A DNA stretch of 64,000 nucleotides from Alloscardovia venturai (GTDB lineage Bacteria > Actinomycetota > Actinomycetes > Actinomycetales > Bifidobacteriaceae). The notes beneath the pieces are model-generated. The model was not told the origin of the DNA, searched no databases, and worked only from the letters and a program-made list of their open reading frames with translations. Where the stretch lies: the NCBI RefSeq assembly GCF_042676605.1, contig NZ_JBHTHQ010000022.1:1-64000 (forward strand). Direction: 5' to 3'. The position numbers were made by a program, and so were the translations under genes. Of this stretch, positions 14,707 through 24,176 are shown in pieces (positions within the stretch are counted from its first letter, which is position 1; the number at the start of each line of letters is the position of its first letter).

Positions 14707-17415
14707 GTGGCAAAGACAGCTGAAAAGGCACCTGTAAAGGAAGCACAGCCAGAGATGACAGATGCACAGAAGGAAGTAGATACTCTCGTCAAGCGCGCGC
14801 TTGTAGCACTTGATGAATATCAAAGCTTTGATCAGAAGAAAATTGATTATATCGTAGCTAAAGCATCGATTGAAGCTCTTCATGCGCATTTGGAACTCGC
14901 GAAGTTGGCGGTGGAAGAAACTGGTCGCGGCATGGTAGAAGATAAAGCTACAAAGAATATCTTCGCGTGTGAGCATGTCACTCACCACCTTGCAAATCAG
15001 CGCACTGTAGGCATCATCAGAGAAGATGAAGTTGATGGTATCACCGAGATTGCTGAACCAGTTGGTGTAGTTGCCGGTGTGACTCCAGTAACAAATCCTA
15101 CATCTACCGCGATTTTTAAATCGTTGATTGCTTTGAAGACTCGTTGTCCTATCGTCTTCGGTTTTCACCCATTTGCGCAGGAGTGCTCGAAGGCAGCAGC
15201 AAAGATAGTACGAGATGCTGCAGTGGCTGCTGGCGCACCAAAGGACTGCATTCAGTGGATTGAGCATCCATCTATCGAGGCGACAGGTGCTTTGATGAAG
15301 CATCCTGGCGTGGCGACTATTCTCGCGACAGGTGGTCCTGGCATGGTTCAGGCTGCATACACATCAGGAAAGCCAGCGCTGGGCGTAGGTGCAGGTAATG
15401 CTCCTGCTTATGTTGATAACGATGTCGACCTCGACCGTGCGGTCAACGATCTTGTACTTTCGAAGCATTTTGACTATGGCATGATTTGCGCTACTGAGCA
15501 GGGCATTATCGCTCATACGGATGTGTACGATGCTTTGGTTGAGAAGATGAAGACTCGTCACACCTATTTTGTCACGGGAGATGATAAGACCAAGCTTGAA
15601 AAGTTCATGTTTGGCACCACTGCTGGGCAGTACGCAAAAGATGGCATAGTCCCAAAGCTTAACGGCGCCGTAGCAGGTAAGTCGCCATTGTGGATTGCTC
15701 AGCAGGCAGGTATTACCATTCCTGAAGATACTGTGATTATCGCAGCGGAATGCAAGGAAGTAGGGTATGCTGAGCCTCTCACACTGGAAAAGCTTTGCCC
15801 GGTTCATGCAGTAATGCGTGCGCAAGATAAGGATCAAGCGTTTGAGATGTGTGAGCAGATGCTGAAGTTCGGCGAAGGGCACACTGCTGCCATTCACACC
15901 AATAATGAAGCGCTTGCTAAAGAGTACGGCTTGCGTATGCATGCATGCCGCATTATCTGGAACTCACCGGCTTCTCTTGGCGGTATTGGTGATATCTACA
16001 ATGCTATTGCACCGTCCCTTACCCTTGGTTGCGGTTCATACGGTGGCAACTCTGTAGCAGGCAATGTTCAGGCAGTCAATCTTATCAATGTCAAGCGCGT
16101 AGCAAGAAGGAACAACAACATGCAGTGGTTCAAGATTCCACCTAAGACATACTTTGAGCCAAATGCTATCCGTTACTTGCGTGATATGGTTGGCGTCAAT
16201 CGTGTCGTCTTCGTTTGCGACAAAGTCATTTTAGATTTGGGTATCGTCGACAAGGCTATTCAGCAGCTTCGTCAGCGTCTCAACAAGGTAGAGTGGCGCA
16301 TTATCGACTATGTCGAGTCGGAGCCTTCCATTGACACTGTTGAGCGTGGTGCTCGCATGATGCGCGAAGAGTTCCAGCCAGATACCATCATCGCTATCGG
16401 TGGTGGTTCTCCTATGGATGCAGCAAAGATTATGTGGTTGCTCTATGAACACCCAGAAATTGAGTTCCGTGATATCCGTGAGAAGTTCTTCGATATTCGT
16501 AAGCGCGCGTTCCGTCTACCGGAGCTTGGTAAGAAGGCAAAGCTTGTATGCATACCAACGACGTCGGGTACGGGTTCTGAGGTTACACCATATGCAGTTA
16601 TCACAGACACAAAGACAGGTATTAAGTATCCAATTACGGACTACTCATTGACTCCATCTGTCGCTGTTATTGATCCTGTACTTTCTCGCACGCAGCCTCG
16701 CCGAGTCGCATCTGATTCTGGTTTCGATGCTATTACTCATGCGATGGAGGCGTACGTATCTGCTTATGCGAATGACTTTACCGATGGTATGGCTCTCCAT
16801 GCGCTTAAACTGCTCTGGGAGAATCTCGCTCCTTCGGTTCTTGAAGGTCAGACAAACCAGCGTGCGCAAGAAAAAGTACATAATGCTGCAACCATGGCAG
16901 GTATGGCATTTGGCTCTGCGTTCTTAGGCATGTGCCATTCGATGGCTCATACCATTGGTGCTTTGTGTCACATCGCTCACGGACGTACAAACTCCATTTT
17001 GCTTCCATATGTCATTCGTTATAATGGACAGATTCCATTGGAGCCAACATCATGGCCAAAGTTTGACCGTTACAACACACTTGAGCGTTACCAAGATATT
17101 GCCAAGCAGCTTGGCATTAAGGCAGATACGCCGGAAGAGGGTGTAGAAAACTTGGCGAAGGCTGTAGAGGATTATCGCGACAATAAACTTGGCATGGATA
17201 AGTCCTTCCAAGCTGCTGGTGTAGATGAGGATCATTTCTGGTCTGTACTCGATCAGATTGGTATGCGTGCATACGAAGACCAGTGCACTCCAGCAAATCC
17301 GCGTATCCCACAGATTGAGGATATGAAAGATATTGCTATCGCAGCATATTACGGTGTATCGCAGGAAGAAGGAAAGAAGATTCGTGCTGAGCGTGCAGCG
17401 AAAGACGCTGAGTAG
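14707..17415 (+). CDS. adhE: Bifunctional acetaldehyde-CoA/alcohol dehydrogenase
   Basis: AdhE reduces acetyl-CoA to acetaldehyde and then to ethanol, using two NADH, and gives bifidobacteria their ethanol branch. The GTG at 14707 is chosen because aaggagg ends 5 bases upstream and it gives 902 residues, the normal length; an in-frame ATG at 14632 would run through the promoter region. The N-terminal half is the aldehyde dehydrogenase with the NAD-site segment GVGAGNAPAYVDNDVDL and the catalytic Cys in YGMICATEQG. The C-terminal half is the iron alcohol dehydrogenase with GGGSPMDAAK, GFDAITHAMEAYVSAYA and the His-rich CHSMAHTIGALCHIAHGR. AdhE forms long filaments called spirosomes in other bacteria. 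It has its own promoter and terminator. Confidence 0.95.
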   Translation: MAKTAEKAPVKEAQPEMTDAQKEVDTLVKRALVALDEYQSFDQKKIDYIVAKASIEALHAHLELAKLAVEETGRGMVEDKATKNIFACEHVTHHLANQRTVGIIREDEVDGITEIAEPVGVVAGVTPVTNPTSTAIFKSLIALKTRCPIVFGFHPFAQECSKAAAKIVRDAAVAAGAPKDCIQWIEHPSIEATGALMKHPGVATILATGGPGMVQAAYTSGKPALGVGAGNAPAYVDNDVDLDRAVNDLVLSKHFDYGMICATEQGIIAHTDVYDALVEKMKTRHTYFVTGDDKTKLEKFMFGTTAGQYAKDGIVPKLNGAVAGKSPLWIAQQAGITIPEDTVIIAAECKEVGYAEPLTLEKLCPVHAVMRAQDKDQAFEMCEQMLKFGEGHTAAIHTNNEALAKEYGLRMHACRIIWNSPASLGGIGDIYNAIAPSLTLGCGSYGGNSVAGNVQAVNLINVKRVARRNNNMQWFKIPPKTYFEPNAIRYLRDMVGVNRVVFVCDKVILDLGIVDKAIQQLRQRLNKVEWRIIDYVESEPSIDTVERGARMMREEFQPDTIIAIGGGSPMDAAKIMWLLYEHPEIEFRDIREKFFDIRKRAFRLPELGKKAKLVCIPTTSGTGSEVTPYAVITDTKTGIKYPITDYSLTPSVAVIDPVLSRTQPRRVASDSGFDAITHAMEAYVSAYANDFTDGMALHALKLLWENLAPSVLEGQTNQRAQEKVHNAATMAGMAFGSAFLGMCHSMAHTIGALCHIAHGRTNSILLPYVIRYNGQIPLEPTSWPKFDRYNTLERYQDIAKQLGIKADTPEEGVENLAKAVEDYRDNKLGMDKSFQAAGVDEDHFWSVLDQIGMRAYEDQCTPANPRIPQIEDMKDIAIAAYYGVSQEEGKKIRAERAAKDAE

Positions 17416-17479
17416 GAGTTAATTCTTCTCAATCGGAAATGTGCCGAATTATGTAGAGTAGTGTGTAATAACACACCTA

Positions 17480-17532
17480 GGCAGCTCTCGCAAGATATAC
17501 AAAGTAAAGCTTGTAGCGAGAGTTGCCTTTTG
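17480..17532 (+). terminator. Terminator of adhE
   Basis: A 12-base stem (17480-17491 with 17516-17527, one G-U pair) is followed by tttt. A small hairpin gtgtgt-aata-acacac lies just before it at 17461-17476. Confidence 0.75.
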
Positions 17533-17569
17533 TATTCTCGTGGGGAATAATCTTGTGTGATGGTTCCCG

Positions 17570-17575
17570 TATAAT
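17570..17575 (+). promoter_or_regulatory. Candidate -10 box upstream of the membrane protein pair
   Basis: A perfect TATAAT lies about 75 bases before the predicted start of the next gene. No convincing -35 is seen at the right spacing, so only a tentative promoter call is made. Confidence 0.35.
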
Positions 17576-17650
17576 CTCTTAATAATCACATAAAGTTACA
17601 TAAGTTGTTATGTGACAATCATTGGTGCAAGAGGATGGAGAAACGCGAAT

Positions 17651-18100
17651 ATGGTGATTCATAATTTCTTGGCTTTACGCTCAATATGGATTATTTTTCT
17701 GCGCTTTCTTTCACCTCTGAATAAAAAGATGAGGGTTGCACTTGGCTGGATTTTGGCGATTGGTCTTATAGCGTCGATTGGTACAACGGCTGAGACAAGT
17801 CAACATAGTGGGAAAGCATCACATATGGCATTGTGTATTTCTATGGCGACAGCAATTTTTGTCCTCTGTGCGATTATACGTGGTTGCTTGATATGGCTGA
17901 GACTCTACATAAAATATCGTGACAATAAACTACGCGCACAACAAGAATTTGTGACGGATTCTACAGAGCTTGCTGGGCAGAAGAGCTTTATGGAGTTAGC
18001 AGGATATAACTCACTCGGCGTGATTATGACTATTTTCTTCGTTGTTATGTGGGCTGCTTTATCGGTAGTTGCACTTCAAGCGTGTATACGTGCGTGGTAG
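17651..18100 (+). CDS. Hypothetical membrane protein
   Basis: I do not recognise this 149-residue protein. It shows three hydrophobic segments: VALGWILAIGLIASIG, an ALCISMATAIFVLCAIIRG segment and a C-terminal VIMTIFFVVMWAALSVVAL segment. The ATG at 17651 is chosen because ggatggag lies 10 bases upstream; a GTG at 17612 is in frame but poorly placed. It precedes a second membrane protein of unknown function, and the two may form a pair. Confidence 0.55.
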   Translation: MVIHNFLALRSIWIIFLRFLSPLNKKMRVALGWILAIGLIASIGTTAETSQHSGKASHMALCISMATAIFVLCAIIRGCLIWLRLYIKYRDNKLRAQQEFVTDSTELAGQKSFMELAGYNSLGVIMTIFFVVMWAALSVVALQACIRAW

Positions 18101-18141
18101 GCGGCTCAGTGGGATATTATCGTTTATCTACACGAGAAGTG

Positions 18142-18873
18142 ATGCGTGAGATGTCGCAGATGAATCGCGCAAAGAAATGGATAACGATCGCGAGCGTTGC
18201 CCTTGGGATACTCGTCCTCTCGTGGTTTGTGTTAGGCAACTTTGGCACAGGTAAGTATGCCCTCTACGTTGTTGGATTCAAGGCGTTAACGGTGCTCTAT
18301 GTGGGCATCTATATCGATGTTCTATGTTTATGTGCTTTATTTATGCAAGTGCAAAAGATACAGGTTTGGGCTGCTAAACGACGTGTAAAACACGATACGT
18401 ACAACGGTGATGAAGTGAACCGTAAAACGCGTGCAATATCGATTAAGAGTGTGATGGAGAAGGCCTGGAGAAGGTTCTTGGCTTTCGTGGGAGTGATAAT
18501 ATTCGTCTTTCTGGGAGTTGCGATGCCACTTTTTGGAGTATCGCTCACGAAAGATACAATTTACGATATACAACACGGGCCGGTTATTGGTGTGGCACGT
18601 GCAGTCTCTGCTGAACATCATAGGGCAGGGAGAGCAGGCGTGACGAATGACATCACATATGAGGGGACTTTTTATCGAGAAAATCAGCAAGGGACTTCCT
18701 CAGTTACTGATTTAGAACGTGCAAAATCACCGGGACTCTATAGAGTTAAAGCACAATACGATGTGAGTTTCGGCACCTATGGTCTGGATGACATCGCTCA
18801 ACCGTCTCAGCTATATATCGTGCGCGTTTACCCGAAAACGCATGCACTTATTTCTGTGAGAAGCGTGAAATAA
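18142..18873 (+). CDS. Hypothetical membrane protein with an extracellular C-terminal domain
   Basis: I do not recognise this protein of about 243 residues. It has three hydrophobic segments in its first half (ITIASVALGILVLSWFVLG, YVVGFKALTVLYVGIYIDVL and FLAFVGVIIFVFLGVAMPLF). The last 80 residues are polar and probably lie outside the membrane. The start is uncertain: the frame is open from 18049, GTG at 18109 and ATG at 18142 are candidates, and neither has a strong ribosome site. It may be translated together with the preceding gene. Confidence 0.5.
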   Translation: MREMSQMNRAKKWITIASVALGILVLSWFVLGNFGTGKYALYVVGFKALTVLYVGIYIDVLCLCALFMQVQKIQVWAAKRRVKHDTYNGDEVNRKTRAISIKSVMEKAWRRFLAFVGVIIFVFLGVAMPLFGVSLTKDTIYDIQHGPVIGVARAVSAEHHRAGRAGVTNDITYEGTFYRENQQGTSSVTDLERAKSPGLYRVKAQYDVSFGTYGLDDIAQPSQLYIVRVYPKTHALISVRSVK

Positions 18874-19234
18874 ATAGGAAATCAAAAATTGCTGATTTTG
18901 CCGTACATGCGCATGCGTGTCGAACGGAAGGATACGTGTATTCTTGACTTTCGTACTCATTGGCACGGTTTTATGGATGCAAAATTTGAAATGCTGTAAA
19001 GCGGTGCGTAGCACTCGACACGCCCGAATTTTTTAGGCATGGGTCGTGCTTAAATTGATGAGTTGCCTGTTTTAGGCTCGCATGTTTTTATGCTTAATAT
19101 CTTAAATAGCGAGCGTGGCAGCGGTAAGTGCCGCTAGCTACGCACTGATGGGGAATCGTCCACGGGCGAAATTTGCCGGTTAGTGCTCTGAACAGGTTGG
19201 AAATGTATCGATCGCAAGAAAGGGCGGACGGCGA
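18874..19234 (+). promoter_or_regulatory. S10 operon promoter and leader region
   Basis: This 361-base non-coding stretch begins the main ribosomal protein chain. TTGACT at 18944-18949 with TTTTAT at 18969-18974 (19 bases apart) is a possible promoter. Further down, gcactga at 19142-19148 pairs with ttagtgc at 19180-19186 and encloses a cgtcc/gggcg hairpin, and a smaller agcgg/gccgct hairpin lies before it. S10 leaders are control sites for L4 in enterobacteria; whether this leader plays that role is not known. No open reading frame is supported. Confidence 0.55.
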
Positions 19235-19543
19235 ATGGCGGGACAGAAAATCCGCATCAGGCTTAAGTCCTATGACCATGAGGTCATCGACCAGTCGGCT
19301 AAGAAGATTGTCGAAACGGTCACGAACGCGGGTGCAACTGTAGTTGGCCCAGTTCCACTTCCTACTGAGAAGAACGTATTTGTTGTTATCCGTTCTCCTC
19401 ATAAGTACAAGGATTCTCGCGAGCACTTCGAGATGCGCACCCATAAGCGCCTCATTGACATCGTAGACCCAACTCCAAAGGCAGTTGATTCTTTGATGCG
19501 TCTCGATTTGCCAGCAGATGTAAATATTGAGATTAAGCTGTAG
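19235..19543 (+). CDS. rpsJ: 30S ribosomal protein S10
   Basis: S10 (102 residues) lies in the 30S head and also acts as NusE in transcription antitermination. The sequence RSPHKYKDSREHFEMRTHKR is the conserved loop region. aaagggcgg precedes the ATG. It is the first gene of the S10-spc chain and follows a long leader, as expected for an operon head. Confidence 0.97.
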   Translation: MAGQKIRIRLKSYDHEVIDQSAKKIVETVTNAGATVVGPVPLPTEKNVFVVIRSPHKYKDSREHFEMRTHKRLIDIVDPTPKAVDSLMRLDLPADVNIEIKL

Positions 19544-19554
19544 GGAGGGGAGAA

Positions 19555-20205
19555 ATGACATCTAATAACAATCGTCAGGCATTGTTGGGCAAGAAGCTCG
19601 GCATGTCTCAGGTATGGGATGAGAATGGTTTCTTCGTTCCAGTAACTTTGGTGGAAGTAGACACCAATGTTGTTACAGCTGTAAAGAATGAGGAATCTGA
19701 CGGCTATAAGGCTGTTCAGATTGGTTTCGGCGCTATTGACCCTACTAAGGTCTCCAAGCCATTGGCTGGTCACTTTGCTAAGGCAGGCGTCACCCCACGC
19801 CGTCACCTCGTAGAGTTCCGCACTGAAGACGTAGAGAACTACGAAGCAGGTCAGGAACTCACTGCAGAAGTATTTGGCGAAGGTGCTACCGTTGACGTAA
19901 CGGGCACTACCAAAGGTAAGGGCTTCGCAGGTACTATCAAGCGTTGGGGCTTCAAGTCCTATCGTCGTACCCATGGTTCTCACAAGAATGAGCGTCGCCC
20001 AGGTTCTGTAGGCGCATGTGCGACTCCAAGTCGTATCCTCAAGGGTAAGCGCATGGCAGGTCGCATGGGTCATGACACTCACACCACTCTTAACTTGACT
20101 GTAGTAAAGTCTGACGCAGCTAATGGCATCCTCGCTATCAAGGGCGCGGTTCCAGGACCTAAGGGTTCCCTCGTTGTCGTACGCACTGCAGTGAAGGGAG
20201 CATAA
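19555..20205 (+). CDS. rplC: 50S ribosomal protein L3
   Basis: L3 (216 residues) reaches from the surface to the peptidyl transferase centre. The N-terminal LLGKKLGMSQVWDENG and the HGSHKNERRPGSVGACATP loop are diagnostic. A strong ribosome binding site (gggaggggag) precedes the ATG, 12 bases after rpsJ. Confidence 0.97.
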   Translation: MTSNNNRQALLGKKLGMSQVWDENGFFVPVTLVEVDTNVVTAVKNEESDGYKAVQIGFGAIDPTKVSKPLAGHFAKAGVTPRRHLVEFRTEDVENYEAGQELTAEVFGEGATVDVTGTTKGKGFAGTIKRWGFKSYRRTHGSHKNERRPGSVGACATPSRILKGKRMAGRMGHDTHTTLNLTVVKSDAANGILAIKGAVPGPKGSLVVVRTAVKGA

Positions 20206-20208
20206 GGT

Positions 20209-20865
20209 ATGGCAAACGTAACTTTGAACATCACCGATGCTAACGGCAAGGCAGCAGGTTCTGTAGATGCTCCTGTAGAGCTCTTCGGAATTGAGCAGGA
20301 TGTTGTGCGTGCACACGTTCCACTCGTACACCAAGTTGTTATCGCACAGCTTGCAGCTGCTCGTCAGGGCACTCATGCTGTAAAGAATCGCGCACGTATC
20401 TCTGGCGGCGGCAAGAAGCCTTGGAAGCAGAAGGGCACTGGACGTGCTCGTCAGGGTTCCATTCGCGCTCCGCAGTTCGCAGGAGGTGCAGTAGTACATG
20501 GTCCAGTACCTCGTGACTACACCCAGCGTACTCCAAAGAAGATGAAGGCAGCAGCACTTCGTTACGTTCTTTCTGATCGTATGAATGCAGGTCGCGTACA
20601 CGTAGTTGACTTCGGTTTGGGCGAAACTCCATCGACCAAGACTGCTAAGGCAGCTCTTGCTCCAGTTGAGTCTCGTTTTACCACCGTTGTACTTACTCGC
20701 GAGCAGATTACCGAATGGCTTTCTGTTCGTAATCTCACCTACGTACATGTACTCTTCGTAGATCAGTTGAACACCTACGACGTAGTCACAGCTGAAGATG
20801 TCGTCTTCACAAAGGAAGCTCTTGAAGCTTTCGTTGCTGCTAAGACTGCTGTTAAGGAGGCCTAA
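20209..20865 (+). CDS. rplD: 50S ribosomal protein L4
   Basis: L4 (218 residues) lines the exit tunnel and in some bacteria represses its own operon. The tunnel loop is visible as WKQKGTGRARQGSIRAPQF. It starts 3 bases after the rplC stop codon, so the two are translationally coupled. Confidence 0.97.
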   Translation: MANVTLNITDANGKAAGSVDAPVELFGIEQDVVRAHVPLVHQVVIAQLAAARQGTHAVKNRARISGGGKKPWKQKGTGRARQGSIRAPQFAGGAVVHGPVPRDYTQRTPKKMKAAALRYVLSDRMNAGRVHVVDFGLGETPSTKTAKAALAPVESRFTTVVLTREQITEWLSVRNLTYVHVLFVDQLNTYDVVTAEDVVFTKEALEAFVAAKTAVKEA

Positions 20866-20871
20866 GTAACA

Positions 20872-21168
20872 ATGGTCGCAATTCATAAGCCAGCACATGA
20901 CATCATCATCAAGCCAGTAGTTTCTGAAAAAGCTTATATGAACTCTGATCGCGGTCAGTACACTTTCGTGGTAGCTCCTTCCGCAAATAAGATTCAGATC
21001 AAGCAAGCTGTAGAAGAAATCTTCAAGGTTAAGGTTACTAACGTAAATACTCTGAACCGCGCAGGCAAGCGTCAGCGCACACGCACTGGTTACGGTCAGC
21101 GTGCTTCACAGAAGCGTGCAATCGTTACAGTTGCAGCAGGTCAGACTATTGATATTTTTGGTAACTAA
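20872..21168 (+). CDS. rplW: 50S ribosomal protein L23
   Basis: L23 (98 residues) sits at the tunnel exit and docks trigger factor and the signal recognition particle. The N-terminal HDIIIKPVVSEKAYM and the later TLNRAGKRQRTRTGYGQR are typical. The start is 6 bases after rplD, with aaggagg overlapping the end of that gene. Confidence 0.96.
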   Translation: MVAIHKPAHDIIIKPVVSEKAYMNSDRGQYTFVVAPSANKIQIKQAVEEIFKVKVTNVNTLNRAGKRQRTRTGYGQRASQKRAIVTVAAGQTIDIFGN

Positions 21169-21200
21169 GCAGTAGCCGAGAAAGTTAAGGAAAACATATT

Positions 21201-22031
21201 ATGGCTATCCGCGTATATAAGCCAACGACTGCAGGTCGTCGTAACGCATCTGTTTCGGACTTTTCCGAAATTACGCGTTCCACACCTGAAAAGTCCTTGC
21301 TCCGTAAGTTGAGCAAGACTGGTGGCCGTAACTCTTACGGTCGCATCACGAGCCGTCACCGTGGTGGCGGTCACAAGCGCCAGTATCGTCTCATCGACTT
21401 CAAGCGTTGGGACAAGGATGGCGTACCAGCAAAGGTTGCACACATCGAGTACGATCCAAACCGTTCTGCTCGCATTGCATTGCTCCATTTTGCAGATGGT
21501 GAGAAGCGCTACATCATCGCTCCAGAAGGTATCAAGCAGGGTGACACCATCGAAACAGGTGCACAGGCAGATATCAAGCCTGGTAACAATTTGCCTCTTC
21601 GCAACATCCCAACAGGTACCGTTGTTCATGCAATTGAACTTCGTCCTTTGGGTGGCGCAAAGATTGCACGTTCTGCAGGTGCATCCGTACAGCTTGTAGC
21701 TAAGGACGGTAACCTCGCACAGCTACGCATGCCATCTGGCGAAATTCGTAACGTAGACGCTAACTGCCGCGCAACCGTTGGCGAAGTAGGTAATTCCGAA
21801 CACGCTAACATTGAGCTTGGTAAGGCAGGTCGTGCACGTTGGATGGGCAAGCGCCCACACACCCGTGGTGAATCTATGAACCCTGTGGACCATCCACATG
21901 GTGGTCGTACCCGCGGTGGTAAGGCACCAGTATCCCCATGGGGTAAGGGTGAGGTTCGTACACGTCGTCCTAAGAAGGCTTCGAACAAGATGATTGTTCG
22001 TCGTCGTCCTAACGGTAAGAACCGCAAGTAA
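21201..22031 (+). CDS. rplB: 50S ribosomal protein L2
   Basis: L2 (276 residues) is needed for subunit joining and peptidyl transfer. The diagnostic C-terminal NPVDHPHGGRTRGGK contains the conserved His near the active centre, and RHRGGGHKRQYRLIDFKR marks the N-terminal domain. The length is normal. Confidence 0.98.
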   Translation: MAIRVYKPTTAGRRNASVSDFSEITRSTPEKSLLRKLSKTGGRNSYGRITSRHRGGGHKRQYRLIDFKRWDKDGVPAKVAHIEYDPNRSARIALLHFADGEKRYIIAPEGIKQGDTIETGAQADIKPGNNLPLRNIPTGTVVHAIELRPLGGAKIARSAGASVQLVAKDGNLAQLRMPSGEIRNVDANCRATVGEVGNSEHANIELGKAGRARWMGKRPHTRGESMNPVDHPHGGRTRGGKAPVSPWGKGEVRTRRPKKASNKMIVRRRPNGKNRK

Positions 22032-22046
22032 GGGAGTGTCGAAGAG

Positions 22047-22325
22047 ATGACTCGAAGCATCAAGAAGGGCCCATTCGTCGACGCCCACTTGCAGAAGAAA
22101 GTCGACGCTCAGAACGAAAAGGGTACTCACGACGTTATTAAGACTTGGTCTCGTCGTTCCATGATTACCCCTGACTTCATTGGTCACACTTTCGCTGTTC
22201 ATGACGGTCGTAAGCATGTGCCAGTGTTCGTTACTGAATCGATGGTAGGACACAAGCTCGGTGAGTTCGCTCCAACGCGTACTTTCCGTGGCCACGTGAA
22301 GGATGATAAGAAGGGACGCCGCTAA
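22047..22325 (+). CDS. rpsS: 30S ribosomal protein S19
   Basis: S19 (92 residues) is in the 30S head and touches the A-site finger of 23S rRNA. MTRSIKKGPFVDAHL at the N-terminus and the HVPVFVTESMVGHKLGEF segment identify it. The next gene starts directly after its stop codon. Confidence 0.97.
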   Translation: MTRSIKKGPFVDAHLQKKVDAQNEKGTHDVIKTWSRRSMITPDFIGHTFAVHDGRKHVPVFVTESMVGHKLGEFAPTRTFRGHVKDDKKGRR

Positions 22326-22685
22326 ATGGAAGCTAAGGCAATTGCACGTCACGTACGCGTGACGCCTCGCAAGGCTCGCCGCGCCGTCGACCTCATCCGA
22401 GGCAAGAAGGCAACCGAAGCCGTTACCATTTTAAAGTTTGCTCCACAAGCAGCATCTACTCCAGTGCTTAAGGTACTTGAGTCCGCTATCGCGAATGCAC
22501 GCGTTAAGGCTGAAGCAGCAAACGAACCATTCCGTGAGAACGATTTGGTAGTAGCAGCTACTTATGTAGACGAGGGTGTAACTCTCAAGCGTTTCCGTGC
22601 TCGTGCACAGGGTCGCGCAGGTCGCATTAACAAGCGCACTTCCCACATCACGGTCATCGTTGCAGATAAGGAAGGTGCACGCTAA
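22326..22685 (+). CDS. rplV: 50S ribosomal protein L22
   Basis: L22 (119 residues) forms part of the exit tunnel constriction, and its beta-hairpin tip is a macrolide resistance site. VRVTPRKARRAVDLIRGKK and the GRAGRINKRTSHITVIV region are conserved. The ATG abuts the rpsS stop codon, and its own TAA overlaps the rpsC start by one base. Confidence 0.97.
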   Translation: MEAKAIARHVRVTPRKARRAVDLIRGKKATEAVTILKFAPQAASTPVLKVLESAIANARVKAEAANEPFRENDLVVAATYVDEGVTLKRFRARAQGRAGRINKRTSHITVIVADKEGAR

Positions 22686-23497
22686 TGGGCCAGAAGGTAA
22701 ATCCATTTGGTTACCGCCTCGGCGTAACCGAGTATCACCGTTCTAAGTGGTTCTCTGATTCCAACAAGCAGGGCGAGCGTTACCGCGATTTCGTTCTTGA
22801 GGATGACAAGATCCGTAAAGCAATGAACAAGGACCTCGAGCGTGCAGGCGTTTCCCGCGTCGTTATCGAGCGCACTCGTGACCGTGTTCGCGTAGACATT
22901 CACACAGCTCGCCCAGGCATCGTTATCGGTCGTCGTGGTGCAGAAGCTGATCGTGTACGCGCAAAGCTTGAGAAGATCACTAGAAAGCAAGTCCAGCTCA
23001 ACATCTTCGAAGTGAAGAATGCTGCAATCGATGCACAGCTCGTTGCACAGTCCATCGCTGAGCAGCTTGCAAATCGCGTTACTTTCCGTCGTGCGATGCG
23101 TAAGGCTCAGCAGGATGCAATGCGAGCTGGCGCAAAGGGTATTCGTATCAAGCTTTCCGGTCGCTTGGGCGGTGCAGAAATGTCTCGCTCTGAGTTCTAC
23201 CGCGAAGGTCGCGTTCCACTGCAGACTCTCCGTGCACTCATCGATTACGGCTTCTTTGAAGCATCTACCACTTATGGTCAAATCGGTGTAAAGGTATGGA
23301 TCTACAAGGGCGACATGACTGAGAAGCAGTTCGAAGAGCAGCAGGCTCAGCAGAACAACCGCTCTCGTCGCGGTGATCGTCGTCCACGTCGTAACAACCG
23401 TGGTGCAGCTGCTCAGCGCGGTGCACAGCAGGCGGCTCCAGCTCAGGCTGAAGCTCAAGCTGCCGCTCCAGCTGAAACTGCTGAAGTAAAGGAGTAA
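22685..23497 (+). CDS. rpsC: 30S ribosomal protein S3
   Basis: S3 (270 residues) lies at the mRNA entry channel and helps unwind mRNA. The KH domain motif ARPGIVIGRRGAEADRV is clear. After about residue 215 there is a low-complexity tail, first Arg/Asn-rich and then Ala/Gln-rich, longer than in E. coli but usual in actinobacteria. The start overlaps the rplV stop by one base. Confidence 0.97.
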   Translation: MGQKVNPFGYRLGVTEYHRSKWFSDSNKQGERYRDFVLEDDKIRKAMNKDLERAGVSRVVIERTRDRVRVDIHTARPGIVIGRRGAEADRVRAKLEKITRKQVQLNIFEVKNAAIDAQLVAQSIAEQLANRVTFRRAMRKAQQDAMRAGAKGIRIKLSGRLGGAEMSRSEFYREGRVPLQTLRALIDYGFFEASTTYGQIGVKVWIYKGDMTEKQFEEQQAQQNNRSRRGDRRPRRNNRGAAAQRGAQQAAPAQAEAQAAAPAETAEVKE

Positions 23498-23503
23498 GAC
23501 AAA

Positions 23504-23923
23504 GTGCTTATCCCAAAGAGAACTAAATACCGTAAGCAGCACCGTCCGGTTCGCTCCGGTATGTCCAAGGGTGGTAACGAAATCGCTTTCGGTGATTTCG
23601 GTATTCAGGCTCTTGCTCCTGCTTACATCACCAACCGTCAGATTGAAGCTGCACGTATTGCAATGACCCGCTATATTAAGCGTGGTGGTCGCGTGTGGAT
23701 TACAATCTTCCCAGATCGTCCTTTGACTAAGCATGCTCTTGGTGCTCGAATGGGTTCCGGTAAGGGCGCACCAGAGTTTTGGGTTGCAAATGTTCGTCCA
23801 GGACGCGTAATGTTCGAGATTTCCGGCGTTTCTGAGGAAGTTGCTCGTGAGGCGCTTCGCCGTGCAATTGATAAATTGCCTATGAAGTGCCGAATCATTG
23901 CACGTGAAGGCGGTGACAACTAA
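23504..23923 (+). CDS. rplP: 50S ribosomal protein L16
   Basis: L16 (139 residues) organises the A-site tRNA binding region. MLIPKRTKYRKQHR at the start and the RMGSGKGAPEFWVANVRPGR segment are diagnostic. The start codon is GTG, which follows rpsC after 6 bases, with aaagga overlapping the end of that gene. Confidence 0.97.
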   Translation: MLIPKRTKYRKQHRPVRSGMSKGGNEIAFGDFGIQALAPAYITNRQIEAARIAMTRYIKRGGRVWITIFPDRPLTKHALGARMGSGKGAPEFWVANVRPGRVMFEISGVSEEVAREALRRAIDKLPMKCRIIAREGGDN

Positions 23924-24157
23924 ATGGCAGGTACAGCAGAATACTCGATCAAGAATTTGAACGAGAAGACCAACGCTGAAATTGAGGACTTCCTCAAGAA
24001 GTCGAAGGAAGAGCTTTTCAACCTTCGCTTCCAGAACGCTACTGGTCAGCTTGAAAATGCTTCCCGCATTAAGGCTGTGAAGCGTGATATTGCCCGCATG
24101 TACACTGTTCTTCGCGAACGTGAACTCGGCATTACCGAGTCCCCAGTGCAGGAATAG
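23924..24157 (+). CDS. rpmC: 50S ribosomal protein L29
   Basis: L29 (77 residues) is a helical hairpin near the tunnel exit that helps dock trigger factor. ELFNLRFQNATGQLENASR followed by VKRDIARMYTVLRERE is the family pattern. The ATG directly follows the rplP stop. Confidence 0.96.
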   Translation: MAGTAEYSIKNLNEKTNAEIEDFLKKSKEELFNLRFQNATGQLENASRIKAVKRDIARMYTVLRERELGITESPVQE

Positions 24158-24176
24158 GAAAGTCTGAGGAGTAAAG

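Noticed and set aside
19399..21006. Minus-strand open frame of 535 codons
   Set aside because: It lies wholly opposite rpsJ, rplC, rplD and part of rplW, and its translation is rich in Cys, Tyr and Thr with no family pattern. It is an artefact of codon use in the ribosomal genes.
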